From contig BSYQ01000002.1 in assembly GCA_030272585.1 (NCBI GenBank), positions 1,922,001 to 1,986,000 on the forward strand: a DNA stretch of 64,000 nt. Direction: 5' to 3'. Within the stretch, counting starts at the first letter, position 1; every line of letters starts with the position of its first letter. The notes under the pieces are model-generated. The model was not told the origin of the DNA, made no database searches, and saw only the letters and a list, made by a program, of their open reading frames with translations. Made by a program: the position numbers and the translations under genes. The stretch comes from Bryopsis sp. KO-2023. Taxonomy: Eukaryota; Chlorophyta; Ulvophyceae; Bryopsidales; Bryopsidaceae. Shown one piece after another: positions 1-16,700 of the stretch.

Positions 1-620
1 TTCAGCAAGAAAAATGATCAGTCAATGCCTTGGCCCCGTAGATTCCAGACCCAGCCCAAGCCAATTACTGAAGAATGATTTCTTCACCAAGAGGCTGCTT
101 TCACCGGTTTCAGCCGCGAGCAATTTGCCCCCAATGCCTTCTGATGACATGCTGAACTCACAGTGGCCTATCAAGGTGATTGATTTTCGCCTTCTTATTT
201 TTGCTGTCCAGTTAACACATCTCCTCAGAAAGAAGATATGTATCATAGTGGATTATGATATGTGCATGTGTTTCAGTCCAGAACGGGTACTCTGATATGT
301 GTAACATCTTCCGAATTTTTTCCTGATGTTAGGTTCGAGGAGAGGATTGGAATTTTTTGTTGGAGGGTTTTGAGTCGGACACTGCTGATGGAAACCTCAG
401 AATCAAGTTGGTAATGTCCAAGGAAGACGACCCTGATGAAGAAACGAAGTTGAACTTTGATTATGATATGGAACAAGACACTCCCGAGAAAGTGGCTGCA
501 GAAATCGCTGATTCTTTCGCAATGACCGCCACAGATAGAGAAATATGTTGCTCTGCCTTGAGAGAATCGCTGGCAGTGGTGACCAATGACCACCATTGCT
601 GTGAGAGTGATTCAGCCTGA
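1..620 (+). CDS. WNK-type protein kinase, C-terminal part (5' end outside window)
   Basis: Two exons are visible, about 1-175 and 333-620, joined in phase 0 (donor AAG|GTGATT, acceptor GTTAG|GTT). The first exon encodes the end of a kinase C-lobe: QCLGPVDSRPSPSQLL matches the region before the last helix of WNK kinases (typical form CLVPASxRLSAxELL). The second exon begins VRGEDWNF and continues into an OSR1_C-like domain with FDYDMEQDTPEKVAAEIADS followed by a CCSALRESL helix. In WNK kinases this fold binds short RFxV-type motifs in partners. WNKs are Ser/Thr kinases that place the catalytic lysine in the glycine loop and control ion and stress signalling; that part lies upstream of this window. 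The stop is TGA at 618-620. A further 3' exon is possible but not seen. The family call rests on two short matching segments. Confidence 0.7.
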
Positions 621-1374
621 GGGTATTGCGCACTACAGTTTTGTAATTCAGGAATTTGGGCTTGTCGAGGATGATGAGACTCAATGTTTTGTGGATGGTG
701 CTCGTCAGCAGCTTGGGTTGCGCACACCAGGATTTTTTGCATTTTCAGGATTCCAGCGAGAAAGTGGTTGCTGCAGTGATCATCCCTGTAGTTTGCCATC
801 GTGCTGACCTTCATGATTGTAGGGTGGCAAACCCTAGTTTTGTTGCACAAAAAAGGGGGGGGAAAGGTTGGACTGCTTGTCAATGTGTCCAATTCTTATG
901 TGAATATTTTACACAGCCTATGATCGCCCTGGACATTGCACTTAACCCTGAAACAAAAGACGATGTGTATATATATATAAATCGTTCAACCAAACTTGAT
1001 GCGGAAGTTCTTACCCATTGCAACAAGCTCTCCGCTGCTTGTTTCATCATTCTTTTTTGAAAAAAACAAATTAATAATCAACTGTCTAGAAAAGAGTGTC
1101 CAGAGTTGCAAATTTGTCTGGGGGGGGTGATGACTAGTGAGATGATTACATGAGGTGAACCCCGCCATTTATCCAGAGAACTTGCACTGTCGTACCAAAC
1201 GAACAACACAGCCTGGAGGACCAGGCAAGCGTCAAATCCGATGTGAAAACGTTGTGTTGATTATTGAACGCTCCTTGCCGCTTTGTGGTCCTGTGGTCAA
1301 CCGCTGCGGTCGGAGAGACAATCCTTGGGTGCTGTGTCACTGACGTACTTGTTGCGTCAAAAACGGACAGATAG
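621..1374. other. Intergenic: WNK 3' flank and SnRK2 promoter/5' leader
   Basis: No convincing coding exon was found on either strand. The stretch must hold the 3' UTR of the WNK gene and the promoter and leader of the downstream kinase. A short (TA)n run lies near 968-980 and a G-run near 844-850. Confidence 0.5.
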
Positions 1375-5817
<4,443 letters not shown>

Positions 5818-6473
5818 AGGAAATGGAGGAGAATGGGTTCAAAGACTTGAAAGGAGAACTGCGTGTTACTCCATTTGTCTTTCCTCAAGAATGAAAGAGT
5901 TGTGCGCAATCTTCTCTCTATTGGTGTTCAATATTTCAGCTCAAGAATGTTTTGGGAAATTTCTCTTGTGCCTGTTTTGTGCAAAGTGGTGTTACGACTC
6001 TTCAACATTGAAAAAAACGTAGGCTTCACAAATGTTCTCCTGTTCCTTGGGGTTTGTGCACTCTTTTTCGTTAATCAATGCTTTGGTGGTTGGGGGTGAG
6101 GTTTTCTTCGGTGAAGTTTGATTCACACCATAAAGAGTGATTGTTTCACACACGTGTTTCAATGTGTCCCTACCCCCTTCGTGCCAGAATTCTGCGAATC
6201 GCATTTTGTAAACGTAAATGTTCACCATCACCCTCTAAATTTGCGAACCTGACAAATATCTTTCAATTATCTCCCCTCTTTCCATTTGACGACTCTTTGA
6301 ATTTCTTTTGGCAGAAGAAATCAGAGACCAGTCGTGAAAAGAAAAAGAGAACCGAAGTACCACTTCCCTGATAAAAGCGTAAATTTGGTGAGACCCACAC
6401 GTAGCCACTAAGTCTCGAAGAAGAGAAGGCAAGAAAATGGAGAGAACAGAAAATAAGACTACCCCTTATCACA

Positions 6474-6761
6474 GTCAATTCGGGTCAACACACAATGTCT
6501 TTGTCCAGGAATAAGATGTTATGGTCTTCGTTCATGGCCTTTCTCTTTCCCAAATCCATATTACCATCATAACCATTTTTACCATTCCATTATCAAACTG
6601 TCAAATTCCCAACCGCCGTCAATTCGGGTCAACACACAATGTCTTTGTCCAGGAATAAGATGTTATGGTCTTCGTTCATGGCCTTTCTCTTTCCCAAATC
6701 CATATAACCATCATAACCATTTTTACCATTCCATTATCAAACTGTCAAATTCCCAACCGCC
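6474..6761. repeat. 144-bp tandem duplication (two copies)
   Basis: Copy 1 is 6474-6617 and copy 2 is 6618-6761. Both begin GTCAATTCGGGTCAACAC and end CCCAACCGCC. The only difference I see is CCATATTACC against CCATATAACC, so the duplication looks recent. There is no coding content or terminal inverted repeat. Confidence 0.93.
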
Positions 6762-7331
6762 GGTTTCACTGTGACACCATTTGTTCAGAAACATCCTCAC
6801 CTAGATCTCCAAGAGCACCTCTTTCACGAAAAATCTACTATTAACTAAACACCAAAAACAAACAAACAGGTATTGGGCTCTAGGAACCATTAATTATGGG
6901 ATTGTCCGGGGCTAGAGGCTTGCCGACGGGATAGTATCGAGGCTGTTCAACTTTTTTCATTGGAACCCCTGATTTAGCAGGAGGGGTTGTTTGGGTTTAG
7001 GATATTAGTGGACTTTTGTGATCGAATGTACAAACTACGAGCTGACTCGGACGAAGGGTGATTTTGTATTCTAGCAGTCTGTTTTTGGGGAGTAAATAAT
7101 GGACAGGGGTAGGGAGGATAATTATTATTGGAGCGGAGGGCCAATATCGCTCATTTGCATAGTGGAAGGGTGCGGTTTGGAGGAACAATTCCAGTCCATT
7201 TATTTGTTTAGTAGTGTGACCCCCTGGACAATCACTTTTCAGAACAGTTGGGTAGATACTGGCATTTGTGTCGGTGTAAGATACACCATTTCGACCCGTT
7301 CGGGCCGTATCCCTTCCGGGTCTTTCAGCTT

Positions 7332-7374
7332 GGTGAAGCCAGGCGGAAACCACGAATAGTCGTGGTGATTCACC
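7332..7374. repeat. Nested inverted repeat (hairpin-forming)
   Basis: Outer arms GGTGAA (7332-7337) and TTCACC (7369-7374) enclose inner arms CCACGA and TCGTGG (7350-7365) around an ATAG loop. As RNA this could form a small stem-loop. It lies in the convergent intergenic region with no known family. Confidence 0.5.
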
Positions 7375-8970
7375 ATAATATGGACATTGATCGAAGTTGA
7401 TTTTTGGAACATTTCAGCCGAGAGTTTGTGCGTTTGTTCTTCTACAAGTATCGCTTCCCACAACAGATTATAGCTTCAGCAAAAATGTTTCAGTTCATTT
7501 TTTTATTTTTTTTCAGCAATCTATTCTCAGAAACCTGTGGCAATCGGCTGGGACCAGCGGTTGAAATCTGTTGCAACAATATAATTTGATGTTTTTTTGT
7601 TTACTTGTAATATGTTGCAATGTAAGAAGTAATGGCCAAAAGTAATGGTCGTAGATATATTAAACACTACGGAGAGGGGATCATTGGGTTTTGGATCGAC
7701 CGGACAATGAGTTATCTTTGGGGGGAGGGGGAGGGTCTCTTGGGTTTTTTTGGGTTTGTTTTTTTTGCAGAAGGGCTTATGGATCCTACTTATTTTTTGA
7801 TGAGGTGATTGTCAGGTATTGGGTTGCAATAGGAGCTAATTACACAAGTCCGTAGTTATGTCCACAATCCAAACAAGGGGGTCAGAGTGGCTTCTCAGGC
7901 AACATGTAATCATTGATTGATTGATTGATGTTGCAATGTGGGCAAATTTCATAAAAAAAAAATAGATTTTTCTCTCTATTTGGATATCCGGGAAATATGC
8001 GTGCATTATCCGGGCTCCCGGATATTTGTACTTGGATTACCCGGGGATAATGATAATACGTGGTGTTGTACTGAGCTGAAACAGAACAGGGACTTTCCTC
8101 GAATCTGAAGTAGAAAGGGGGTATTAGTCATTCTGTATGGCAGATGGAGATCTGACCCAAAAGAGTATTTGAAGTGGGTGGCCAGTTGTATGGATACCAT
8201 TTTCTCTGTAAAAGTTGCTACACCAGTCCCTGTCGCATCCAAGTACCAAACAACAGTGGATAATCTGAAAACTATTGTCCACGGACAATGGATAATTGTG
8301 GATCCCGGATATCTGGGTACTTTATCCGGGATTCGGATTATCCGCACAACACTGGTGGAAACCCAAAGATATTCCTTCACGAAATCAATTGATTGTGCCT
8401 AGCAAAATGAAATCAATTGATTGCGCCGTAGCAGTTGTGACTTCTGGGGCGATTTCTCTCCCAGAGAAATTTTCTTGTTGGTAGCTTCCAAAAAATAACC
8501 CTTGATTACATCAGGCCTCGATCATACCTACAAGATATTATCCTTGCTCCCAACCGTTCTCAACATCTTGGAATTGTTCCTCGCAAAACTGGAACAAGTC
8601 GTAATAGAAACTGAAAAAAAGTTGAAAAAGCACAGCATGTGTCAGAAATCCACTGCAGCTTATAGAATTCGCCCCCCTCCCCCCAAAAAATCCTACTATT
8701 GTAGTTAAAAAGGTCGACAGACAGAGAAATCAGCTTCACCATTTGGATCCCGCGTCTTGGACCCATGCACCACTGGAATTTGCACCTTTGGTAAACACCG
8801 TTGGCCGAATCATGAACAACAAATCTCAGGTAATCTGGATAATTGCAAAGATGTTCAAGCATCTCAGAAACCCCAGGCAACTCATAAGTCCCTTGCCAAT
8901 ACAATTATATAACACACCCTCAGTGCTGAATTGACTGGCTTCAACATCCCCAACATAGTTCTGTGCCATA

Positions 8971-11900
8971 TCACACACAATCTTGTTTGTCGGACTCTTC
9001 TTGGAGTTTTTGCACTGTGGTTTCCATTCCAATCCTTTCTGTTCTGGCTTTTGTGAGCTCATTCTCCAGGTGCTGAATCCTTGAAAGAATGTCGGACCTG
9101 GGAGCAACAGACAAGCGGAGAGTGAAATGCCTCTCGTATTGGTGTCAAATAAAACAAATTTGATTCAAGACAAAACATTTCCTGAGCACTTCCGCAGCTC
9201 TTCAGCCCTTTTATGTGCCCAGACGACAATTAAAAACTCACCCCATTGCTTTGTTCCACACTACTTGCCACAAGAAAAGAAAAACTGTTGTTCTTAAGAG
9301 TGACTCAATCACCTGATGGAAACACTCGAGCTCAGACTTCGCTTTGAAACAACAGATCCACTTCCAACGCTCGATGGAGGTCTACTAGAATTCACACGGC
9401 CATCCAGCATGATGCACTGTTCATCCACCTGTCAGCAGTCGTGAGACTTGTCTCTCAATTCTCACAGTTTGTTCGGTACATATCGTAGGGAATCGATGCC
9501 CCAAATTGTCCATCCACATTTCTTACAGGAAATTAATGCAGGAAGGAAGAATGAGGATATTCAGAGTGCGCACCTTCCAGCTGCTGTCCTTGTCCTTAAG
9601 ATTTTCATCAACCAGCTGAGCCTTATCTTCCAAGTGCCGAATTTCACTGTTGACTGCTGCAATCTTTTCACGGAGCTGCGTTGACATTGAAGTCAAATTT
9701 CTGAGCTCTGTGATCAAAGCCTGATGGGCTTCATCATCGACCCTTTCTCGACAAGGACGTTGCTTTCTCATCAATAATCGACGCATGGCCTGTTGTGTTG
9801 GCACTCTACAGCAGCCATACAGAAGGATTCAAGGGACACAGGTTCATCAGCAACATACACATAGTTTATGACACAGTTGCTCATATCAATACAAGAAACA
9901 TTGCTCTTTAAAAAACCGAGTTACTTCTTCTCTTCCAAGGCTGCTTCCAAAGCGAGCCTCCTTTGTTTTGCTCCTTCGATTTCCTTTGTGGTATCTGTCA
10001 GTTTTTCCATCAGCAACTGCTTCATATCATCGGTTTCGTTCAACTTCTCCACCATTGCCAAGTTCAAATCCTTACAACACTGCATGTGCAGAAAATGAAC
10101 CTCAGCTTCCTTTTTCCCAAAGGACATAAAAAAGAAAGATATAACAAAAAAACATAACATGTTGAACAGAAACAAGCCAATGACCGACCGACCTCAGACG
10201 CAGCAGCATCTTTTTCATCCATCAATTTTTGAACCTCATGCCTCAGCCGTGCACTGTCAGCAATCCATTTGTTTGCCTCCTTTACCAGCTCTTCCGTCGA
10301 TCGATTCCAGTGATGTGGATGCAAACCTGTATGGATCACACCGTCAGATGTGGTCTTTAAATCCAGAGAAAACCCTCTCGAAGATATCTCGATATTTCAG
10401 ATATATTGCACCCAGGGATCCAATGTTTCCAAAACACCTATCCTCTTTGAAACTGCCTCCATGCATTTTGTTTTGTCAAGCCTCTGTTTTCACTTTATTC
10501 TCATTTCTTGTATCGTTCATTGTAAGCTTTTGTCTGTGCGAGTGATGGCCAAGAGCCCTTCAGTGGGAACCCTCTAAAGAGCAGATAACACCAGGATACT
10601 TGTGTTCTCTTCGATGTAACCTTGAGCTCCTTGCAGAAAAGTGTTCGGGACTCGCTCATGTGCGAAATCTCCTTCCAATGCCATCGTATCAAGCTCCAAT
10701 GCAGCAACCTGAAATATAAAAACACGTGATGAAACAAGTTCGGCTACATGCTGTGGCTTTGCAACTGTCCACTTACTTTATCGTGCAAATCCGAAGCTAG
10801 CTTGGATAAACTTTTTCCAAGTCGAGCTATTCCCACTTCAGCAGCTTTTAGCCCATGCTGCAATCCTGAGATATATGCCTGGAGAAGACCTTCCTGCTTT
10901 TGCAACTGGAGTTGCACTGTGTCATTCACTTTTTCCCTCGTGGGCCTCTCGAAACGCAACTGTCCAAAGAAACTCTCAGAGACAATAAACCCACACTCAA
11001 CTCCAGTAAAAAGAATATCAATGCAAGGTCTGACCTTGGACCTAGCTTCTGTGAGGGCCAGCTGCTGCAACGCCTTTTTTGCTTTCCTCTGCATCCTGTT
11101 CCGGGCTGCAGTCAGCCTTACCTTCTCATCTCTTGTACCATCAACACAAGTCTCCAAGATTCCCTGTCCAGCAAGAATATAGCTGCCAGTGAATGGAACA
11201 TATGCTTAAATACATTTTCTCCTGCAATGGTTCTTAGCCAGTGCACGATACCACATGTCAGCAGGGAATTAGAGCAGACCTTTAGGTGCTCGGTCTTCCC
11301 AATCTTGCACTTCAGTGCTTTGTCCACTTTTGCTTGATCCCTTTCACTCTTAAGCTTCAACTGGTCCTACATGTCGCAGAGGAGATACTTAACATCACTT
11401 TGACAAGAGGCCAACTACTCCCCACTTCTACTTGCGACACCAACAGGCAATGCTATGCAAATCACACCTCCAATCGCTTGCTGGCATTTCGCAAGCTCCT
11501 CGACATGAAGTTTTCGTGACCAGCCAAGGCAAGTGCCTCTTGTGTCTAAAATTCAATGAAAAGTCCCTTGCTTAAAGAGCTATTGAATCATCCATTCATG
11601 AGAAATGTACCCACCCTTCTTTCTCTCATCTTCTCTTGTTCCAAATGACCAAAAACCAATTCAAGCAGGAACAGCCAGAATATATGACAGGAGACCATAT
11701 TGGGGCGCTTGGAGACATTTGATGTTTATTGTTGTGAATCTCTAGATGCCCTACAATCTTTGAAATCAGTCTGTGGGCAAGTACCTCTCTTTTCCAGTCA
11801 TGCACAGACCGAAAACCACCAGGCAGTCTCTTGACAGCCCCATCTGTCAAGGTTCTCAAATTCTGAAGGAAGCAATTGTGCTATGAGGTACAGAGTTCCA

Positions 11901-12143
11901 ATTCAAGAGCATCTTCACCCAAGCAATGTTTGGAAGTATTCCTCTATTCCATAGAACTTGAACAAGTGCTGCAAACTCAGGATATCTTTTGAGAAAGGAA
12001 AACAAAAAATACCTCGACCTCACGACCTGCTTACGACAAAAGTAAGTCGAGTTTATAGGACAACCTTGATGTGATGAGCGGACAGTTACCTGAATATTGA
12101 CCCCGTGCGCATCGTGGCCAAACCCTACCGTTGACTCTGGCAT
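8971..12143 (-). CDS. Tektin-like ciliary coiled-coil protein
   Basis: Twelve exons on the minus strand: 12143-12090, 11862-11785, 11545-11468, 11366-11280, 11163-11035, 10959-10777, 10708-10621, 10326-10193, 10109-9925, 9805-9574, 9428-9313 and 9097-8971. They join in consistent phase to 496 residues. The start is MPESTVGFGHD and the end DKQDCV plus TGA. The protein is almost wholly helical. Tektin resemblance: an SVHDWKRE segment near the N-terminus, HPHHWNRSTEELVKEAN (compare tektin TPETWxxFTxxN), then RKQRPCRERVDDEAHQAL (compare RxxRPxxELCRD). A closing VDEQCIMLDGR fits the tektin end, which usually reads IDxxKCMGxR. Tektins form filaments inside axonemal doublet microtubules. A Ser-rich stretch and an extra coiled coil follow the tektin-like end, making it longer than most tektins (about 400-450). 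The neighbouring dynein gene on the same strand supports an axonemal role. Confidence 0.75.
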
Positions 12144-13774
12144 AGTCCAACCCGAGATATTACAGGAAAGGGACAAGAAGGGAATATCACACCAAGAAAA
12201 CACCCTTCCTCTGCCTGAAACCAGTTTTTCTACCACATCCGTTCAGAGTCGCGATGGTTCTCACAGAATTGATCCATAGGACAGACAAGCTGGGTCTTGC
12301 ATGTGAATCGGGTGGTGGCTGGTTCAACAACCAAGGCAACAGAATCTCCAACTGTATTTTCCCAAAACATGGGTTAAGATGCGAAGTCAAGGTGATGGTT
12401 CGCGGGCGATCATGGTTTGGGCATTTGGGGTGGTTGGCATGTTTGGTGCGAAAATTAAATTGTGTTCCAAGGAAAGATTATTTGGGAGATGGGTTAGATA
12501 GAGTTATTAGAGCACGACGGTGAAGGAGAGGGTATTTTTGTTCAATTTTTGATGGCCCAAAAGTGGCCCAAATTTGACTGTTTCATGTTGTTGTGGCCCT
12601 TTTGTGGCCCCAATTTGTACCTGCTGTGCTAAATTAGCTTATGGCCGTCCACCGCTGTTTCACACACTCTCCAAACTCCTTCCCTTGGTATAACTTGATT
12701 CTTATTCTTCTTCATAGTTACAGTAACCAAATGATGGTCAGAAATATGCAGCTCCTTACCTACTTCCAAAGAAAAATGGTTTGAGGACTAAAGAATGTAT
12801 CAAAAAGAAAATAGTCCAAAACTTGGTACGACCTAGTTCCACGATGCATGAAAGTAGGGCACCACCATAAAGCTTGCCATTGCCAAAAACCATCATTCAT
12901 AAGATAAATCCCTCAATTTACGCCCATGTGAATTATAATTTTGAGCCCGGACATTCACCCTTTTTATACCATCCCAGTCAATCCCGCCTGGGCAATGACT
13001 ATTCCAATCCCCACATAAAATAACTTTCCCCAATAACTGGAACTTAAAAATTTCTTCCTTAACTTCTTCCAAAACTCAGTGCGATAATATCGAGACGAAC
13101 TACATGGTACATGCACATGGTTTTTAATGGGACTCAAGAATTAGTCAGGGCTTCTCTGTAACACTACGTTCACGCTGTGTTGTGTTGTCCCTTTTGCATT
13201 GTGATGTCCACACCACTCTCTCATCTTCATAATTGAAACCACCACTACAGGTACAATTTGTACTGCAACCACCTCACTTCATTCTTGGGTTCACAACAAG
13301 AGATGATTGCGGATTAGGACAAGAAGAAGGAAAAGGGGGAGAAGTGAGGAACGTGAAATATCTGTAGTGCTGTAATGTTGTAGGGAGGAAGGGAAATAAA
13401 AAACAATAACGACGGTGAAAAGGATAGTTGGCTTTTGTAAGTTCGTTTGTTTTTCTCTGTTCACTAGAACTGAGGTTTTTTTTTGTTTTTTTTTTAATAC
13501 ATTTAGCCCGCAATAATGGAAGCAATTGCGACGTGTTTTCGACAGTCACAGACCTTTCGAAGGCAAAAAATGGTGCGCACTGGAGCCAGATTTGACTGTG
13601 TGCGAGTTTTCAGTATTGCCAGCATTGTCAATTTTGACAATCTGATATTTGGCGACCTTCGGTTTCCTATGCAGCGATGAAGATCCAACTGTGCTTTCTG
13701 TGATATTGAAGAGCCTCAAACGTAGTGCTTGAAAACTTAAATCAAGAATGCAATACCCCCCAGACGCAATACAC
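12144..13774. other. Intergenic: tektin-like promoter and dynein 3' flank, with LINE fossil
   Basis: No intact gene was found. The tektin-like promoter and leader lie next to 12143 and the dynein 3' UTR next to 13775. A degenerate LINE endonuclease remnant occupies about 12690-13130. The motif GTGGCCC recurs near 12550-12615 without clear periodicity. A poly-T tract lies near 13478-13495. Confidence 0.5.
12690..13130 (-). pseudogene. Degenerate LINE-type endonuclease (EEP) fragment
   Basis: On the minus strand one frame reads VILCGDWNSHCPGGIDWDG, then NSHGRKLRDL, and about 90 codons later ISDHHLVTV. The GD(F/W)N and SDH motifs in this order and spacing are those of the endonuclease/exonuclease/phosphatase domain of non-LTR retrotransposons. 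Just upstream, in another frame, YRTEFWKKLRKKF resembles the preceding helix, so at least one frameshift is present. Several in-frame stops interrupt the middle. No reverse transcriptase was found nearby. This is a dead, truncated insertion. The call rests on motif order only. Confidence 0.45.
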
Positions 13775-16700
13775 CTATACAACATCTAAAAAAAGACAGA
13801 CTCCTGCCAGAGTCCACTTTATCCATGAGTGTTTTGACTTGAGCTGTGCCGTAAACACTTCTTCCCTGAAACGAGCCTCTGTTGTGTACACAGGGCACTG
13901 GTATGCATCCTTCATTTCTGCTTTGTCAACAGTTACTGCTTTGATGAGGATCACAGGCATGGCACAAAAGAGTTGCTTTGGCCTTGAGTCGTCTACACAA
14001 CTGGCTTTATCATCCCATCTGGCCCCTTCGAGAGTAAGTCCATGAATGTAGGCTCCATCCCTATTCAATCCGGTGAATCAATTCATTGCCTGCACTAGAA
14101 ACATGTTTGAAACATTGGGGAATGCAGCTCACTAACCTGGATGGTGCATCAATCTGATCTGGTTGCTTCTTTGTCACATCTGTGAGAATCACAGTCTTGT
14201 CCAAAGGCCAATCATTTCGGCGGGCAGTAGTTTGCATCACAGCTGTCAAGAACGACTGGGGATTGAACAGACCTGACAGCCATACCACCTGGAAGAGGAG
14301 CACATAGGACTGATGAGCTCCCATAGTCACCATAGTGAAAAAAACATAAAAAAAGTAGACTACCCACAGAGTACCTTGGGAACACTCAAGTCCGCTGTCC
14401 ACTCATTGATTTGATTCACCCTGTATAGCAAATTGTTTAACCAGGATCCCAACGGCCGAAGAGATTGGTACGCAAGGTTTTTCCAAGTTCCAGGAACAGA
14501 GTCAGCAGCAAGTGCAAACATCAGCTTCTCCATTGGTTCAGACATTGTCAGGTCGCCCTTCAGACCCAAGTCCAGCTCAGCAAGACTCCTCTTTATCTCC
14601 GTCAATAAGATGTTCATCCTCTCAGTCTCCTGAGCAACACCCAGAAATGGTTACAGCATTGTTCTTTTCAAACTCCAATAACGGCACGAGGGGAAAATCC
14701 ACTGGCAAATCTGCTCCTTACTTGTATTGCAACCATCACATAGGGCGTGTACTCGTCCACTCTACCACGTATATCCTCCAGATCAAAGTTTTCTGGCAAT
14801 CTTTCCACCAAATCGTCCAAGACCATTTTTGACCTCTCTTCGATACTCATTCCACCATCTCCGCCGGCCTCCCTTGGTTGCAATAGCGACACATTTGAGC
14901 AAAACGCTTCAGCTTCCCGCAGTTTGAATCCAATCTCAGCATTTGGATGTAAACCAAACGCAAGTGGTGTCTCTGGAGGCATCACCTCAGCAAGATACTC
15001 CAAGACCTGAACCAACCCAGATAATATCAGCACCTGCTGAAGAGAAAAAGATTGCAGTGTCGCTGTTTGCATCCACACCTGTTTGTGTGTGCTTGTGTTC
15101 GGTGGGGTAGTGAAGCCTGGAAACATCTCCATACCCTCAACAAGCTGTTCATTAAAATACTTGTAGAGGTATGCATTAGCTAACCGCCTGTCCCAATCTT
15201 CAACAATGTGGCCCCCATACATGATTTCACCAAAAATGTATCTGCAACCACAAGTGCTTACTGTCAGAAGTCTTGCAAATTCGTTGTTGGCAGGTTGACT
15301 TTTCTCATGCAATAGAATGAAGGGTCTACTTGCCTCAGATCATCCCATGGGACCTTGACGTTGTTTTCTAGATAATTGTTTGCACACTGGCCGCAACACA
15401 GCAAGTCCCCTGTGTTGAATGGATAGTTCATGTTCCATCCAATCCCTGACTGTGCACCTGAATATGAGTGTACAATATACCATATCATGGCCAGTAGTGC
15501 TTCAATTAGGTCTAAAGAACGACATGAAGATCCACCAGTCACAACTGACCTGGCATATTTCCAACACCGAATTTTTTTCTTTCGAGAAGAGCTGCATGGA
15601 AATAGCACAATGCAAAGATAATCATTCTGAACTCTGCTTGCTTTGCACAGCTTTCCAGTATCTCCTCAGAGTACTGTGTGTAAGCTCTCTTGAGGTTAGC
15701 CTTCAATCCTGTCGTGGCAAATCAAGGTAAAAAACACAAATAAAGCAAAAAATGCCCAGGACAAAAACTGATACCCACCTTCTGGTGGCTCGTTGGTAAG
15801 CTTGATGGAGTTTTGCAACAAGGAAATCGGCAACGCCTTCTCCAGCAGAGGCGGCGGCTCAGCAGACAAAAACAATCTGAAGTCTTGGTGTGCACCTTCA
15901 GCAAGCTTGTCAACCTGGATCGAACATGGGGTTCAGAGAGCACTCATAATGTTCCATACAACTCACCCAATCTATTGGCGGGAAATAAGAGGCTATTGGT
16001 TTTCTTCGTCCGGTTACCTTTTTCTCAAGAGGGCCAGATGTCCAGTCAATGGTCAAATGAATGTTTTGCAGCAGCACCCATCCTCCATTCTTGTGTGCAT
16101 TATTCAGATGGTTCATAGCAATGGGCTCCTGTCCTTGACCGAGAGAAATAGAATGGTATCGACCTGTGTCTCCAGTGAAACCCAGCTTTGATCCCAAAGC
16201 TTCCACTGAACCGGCAACATCCACTCCAGGGGACAAAAATACAAATATTGGCACTCCAGGTGCCGAATCCTGCCCACACAGAGAAGCAAGTCAGTTACGT
16301 GCCCTGTGGAATGAACAATATCCATATCGTCTAAATGCTGGATACCGACTGACCTTAAAGGACACGTCCAAATCGAAGGGCTGTGACATGACATATTCCT
16401 TGCCAATAGTGTTAGTGACGAAGTACGACATTGCAGCCGTCAATCGGTCAGGACGCAATGCACGGAACAGTAGCAAGCGCTCAAATTCACCCATCCTCTT
16501 CCAATCACCAGGGACAGGCTCCTCCTCAGGTCTCTCAAGCTCCATCCATTCCCTCCATCGCTTGGATGAGCCAACAAGGTCATCTGGACATGATGATCAA
16601 CTCAGAAACTCTCCCCCCACATGCTCATAAACAAAAAAAACCAAGAACAAAAGATACCCACTTCCCAAACAACATGAATACCTGGAAGATTTGCATAATC

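Larger units (their letters stand above)
5818..8970. other. Intergenic DNA between convergent SnRK2 and tektin-like genes
   Basis: No gene was recognised on either strand. Besides the two 3' flanks it contains a 144-bp perfect-register tandem duplication (6474-6761), nested inverted repeats at 7332-7374, a short (GATT)n run near 7914-7930, a cluster of TATCCGGG-like motifs in both orientations (about 7980-8052 and 8295-8345) and a 28-bp-period direct repeat of GAAATCAATTGATTG (8381 and 8409). Open frames here are short and lack family resemblance. Confidence 0.6.

Noticed and set aside
10748-11337. Long plus-strand open frames at 10748-11337
   Set aside because: They are antisense shadows of tektin-like exons, which have full splice and family support on the minus strand.
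14668-15312. Separate 214-codon gene on the minus strand
   Set aside because: [16 protein letters not shown] and neighbours are the dynein C-terminal region and join flanking dynein exons.
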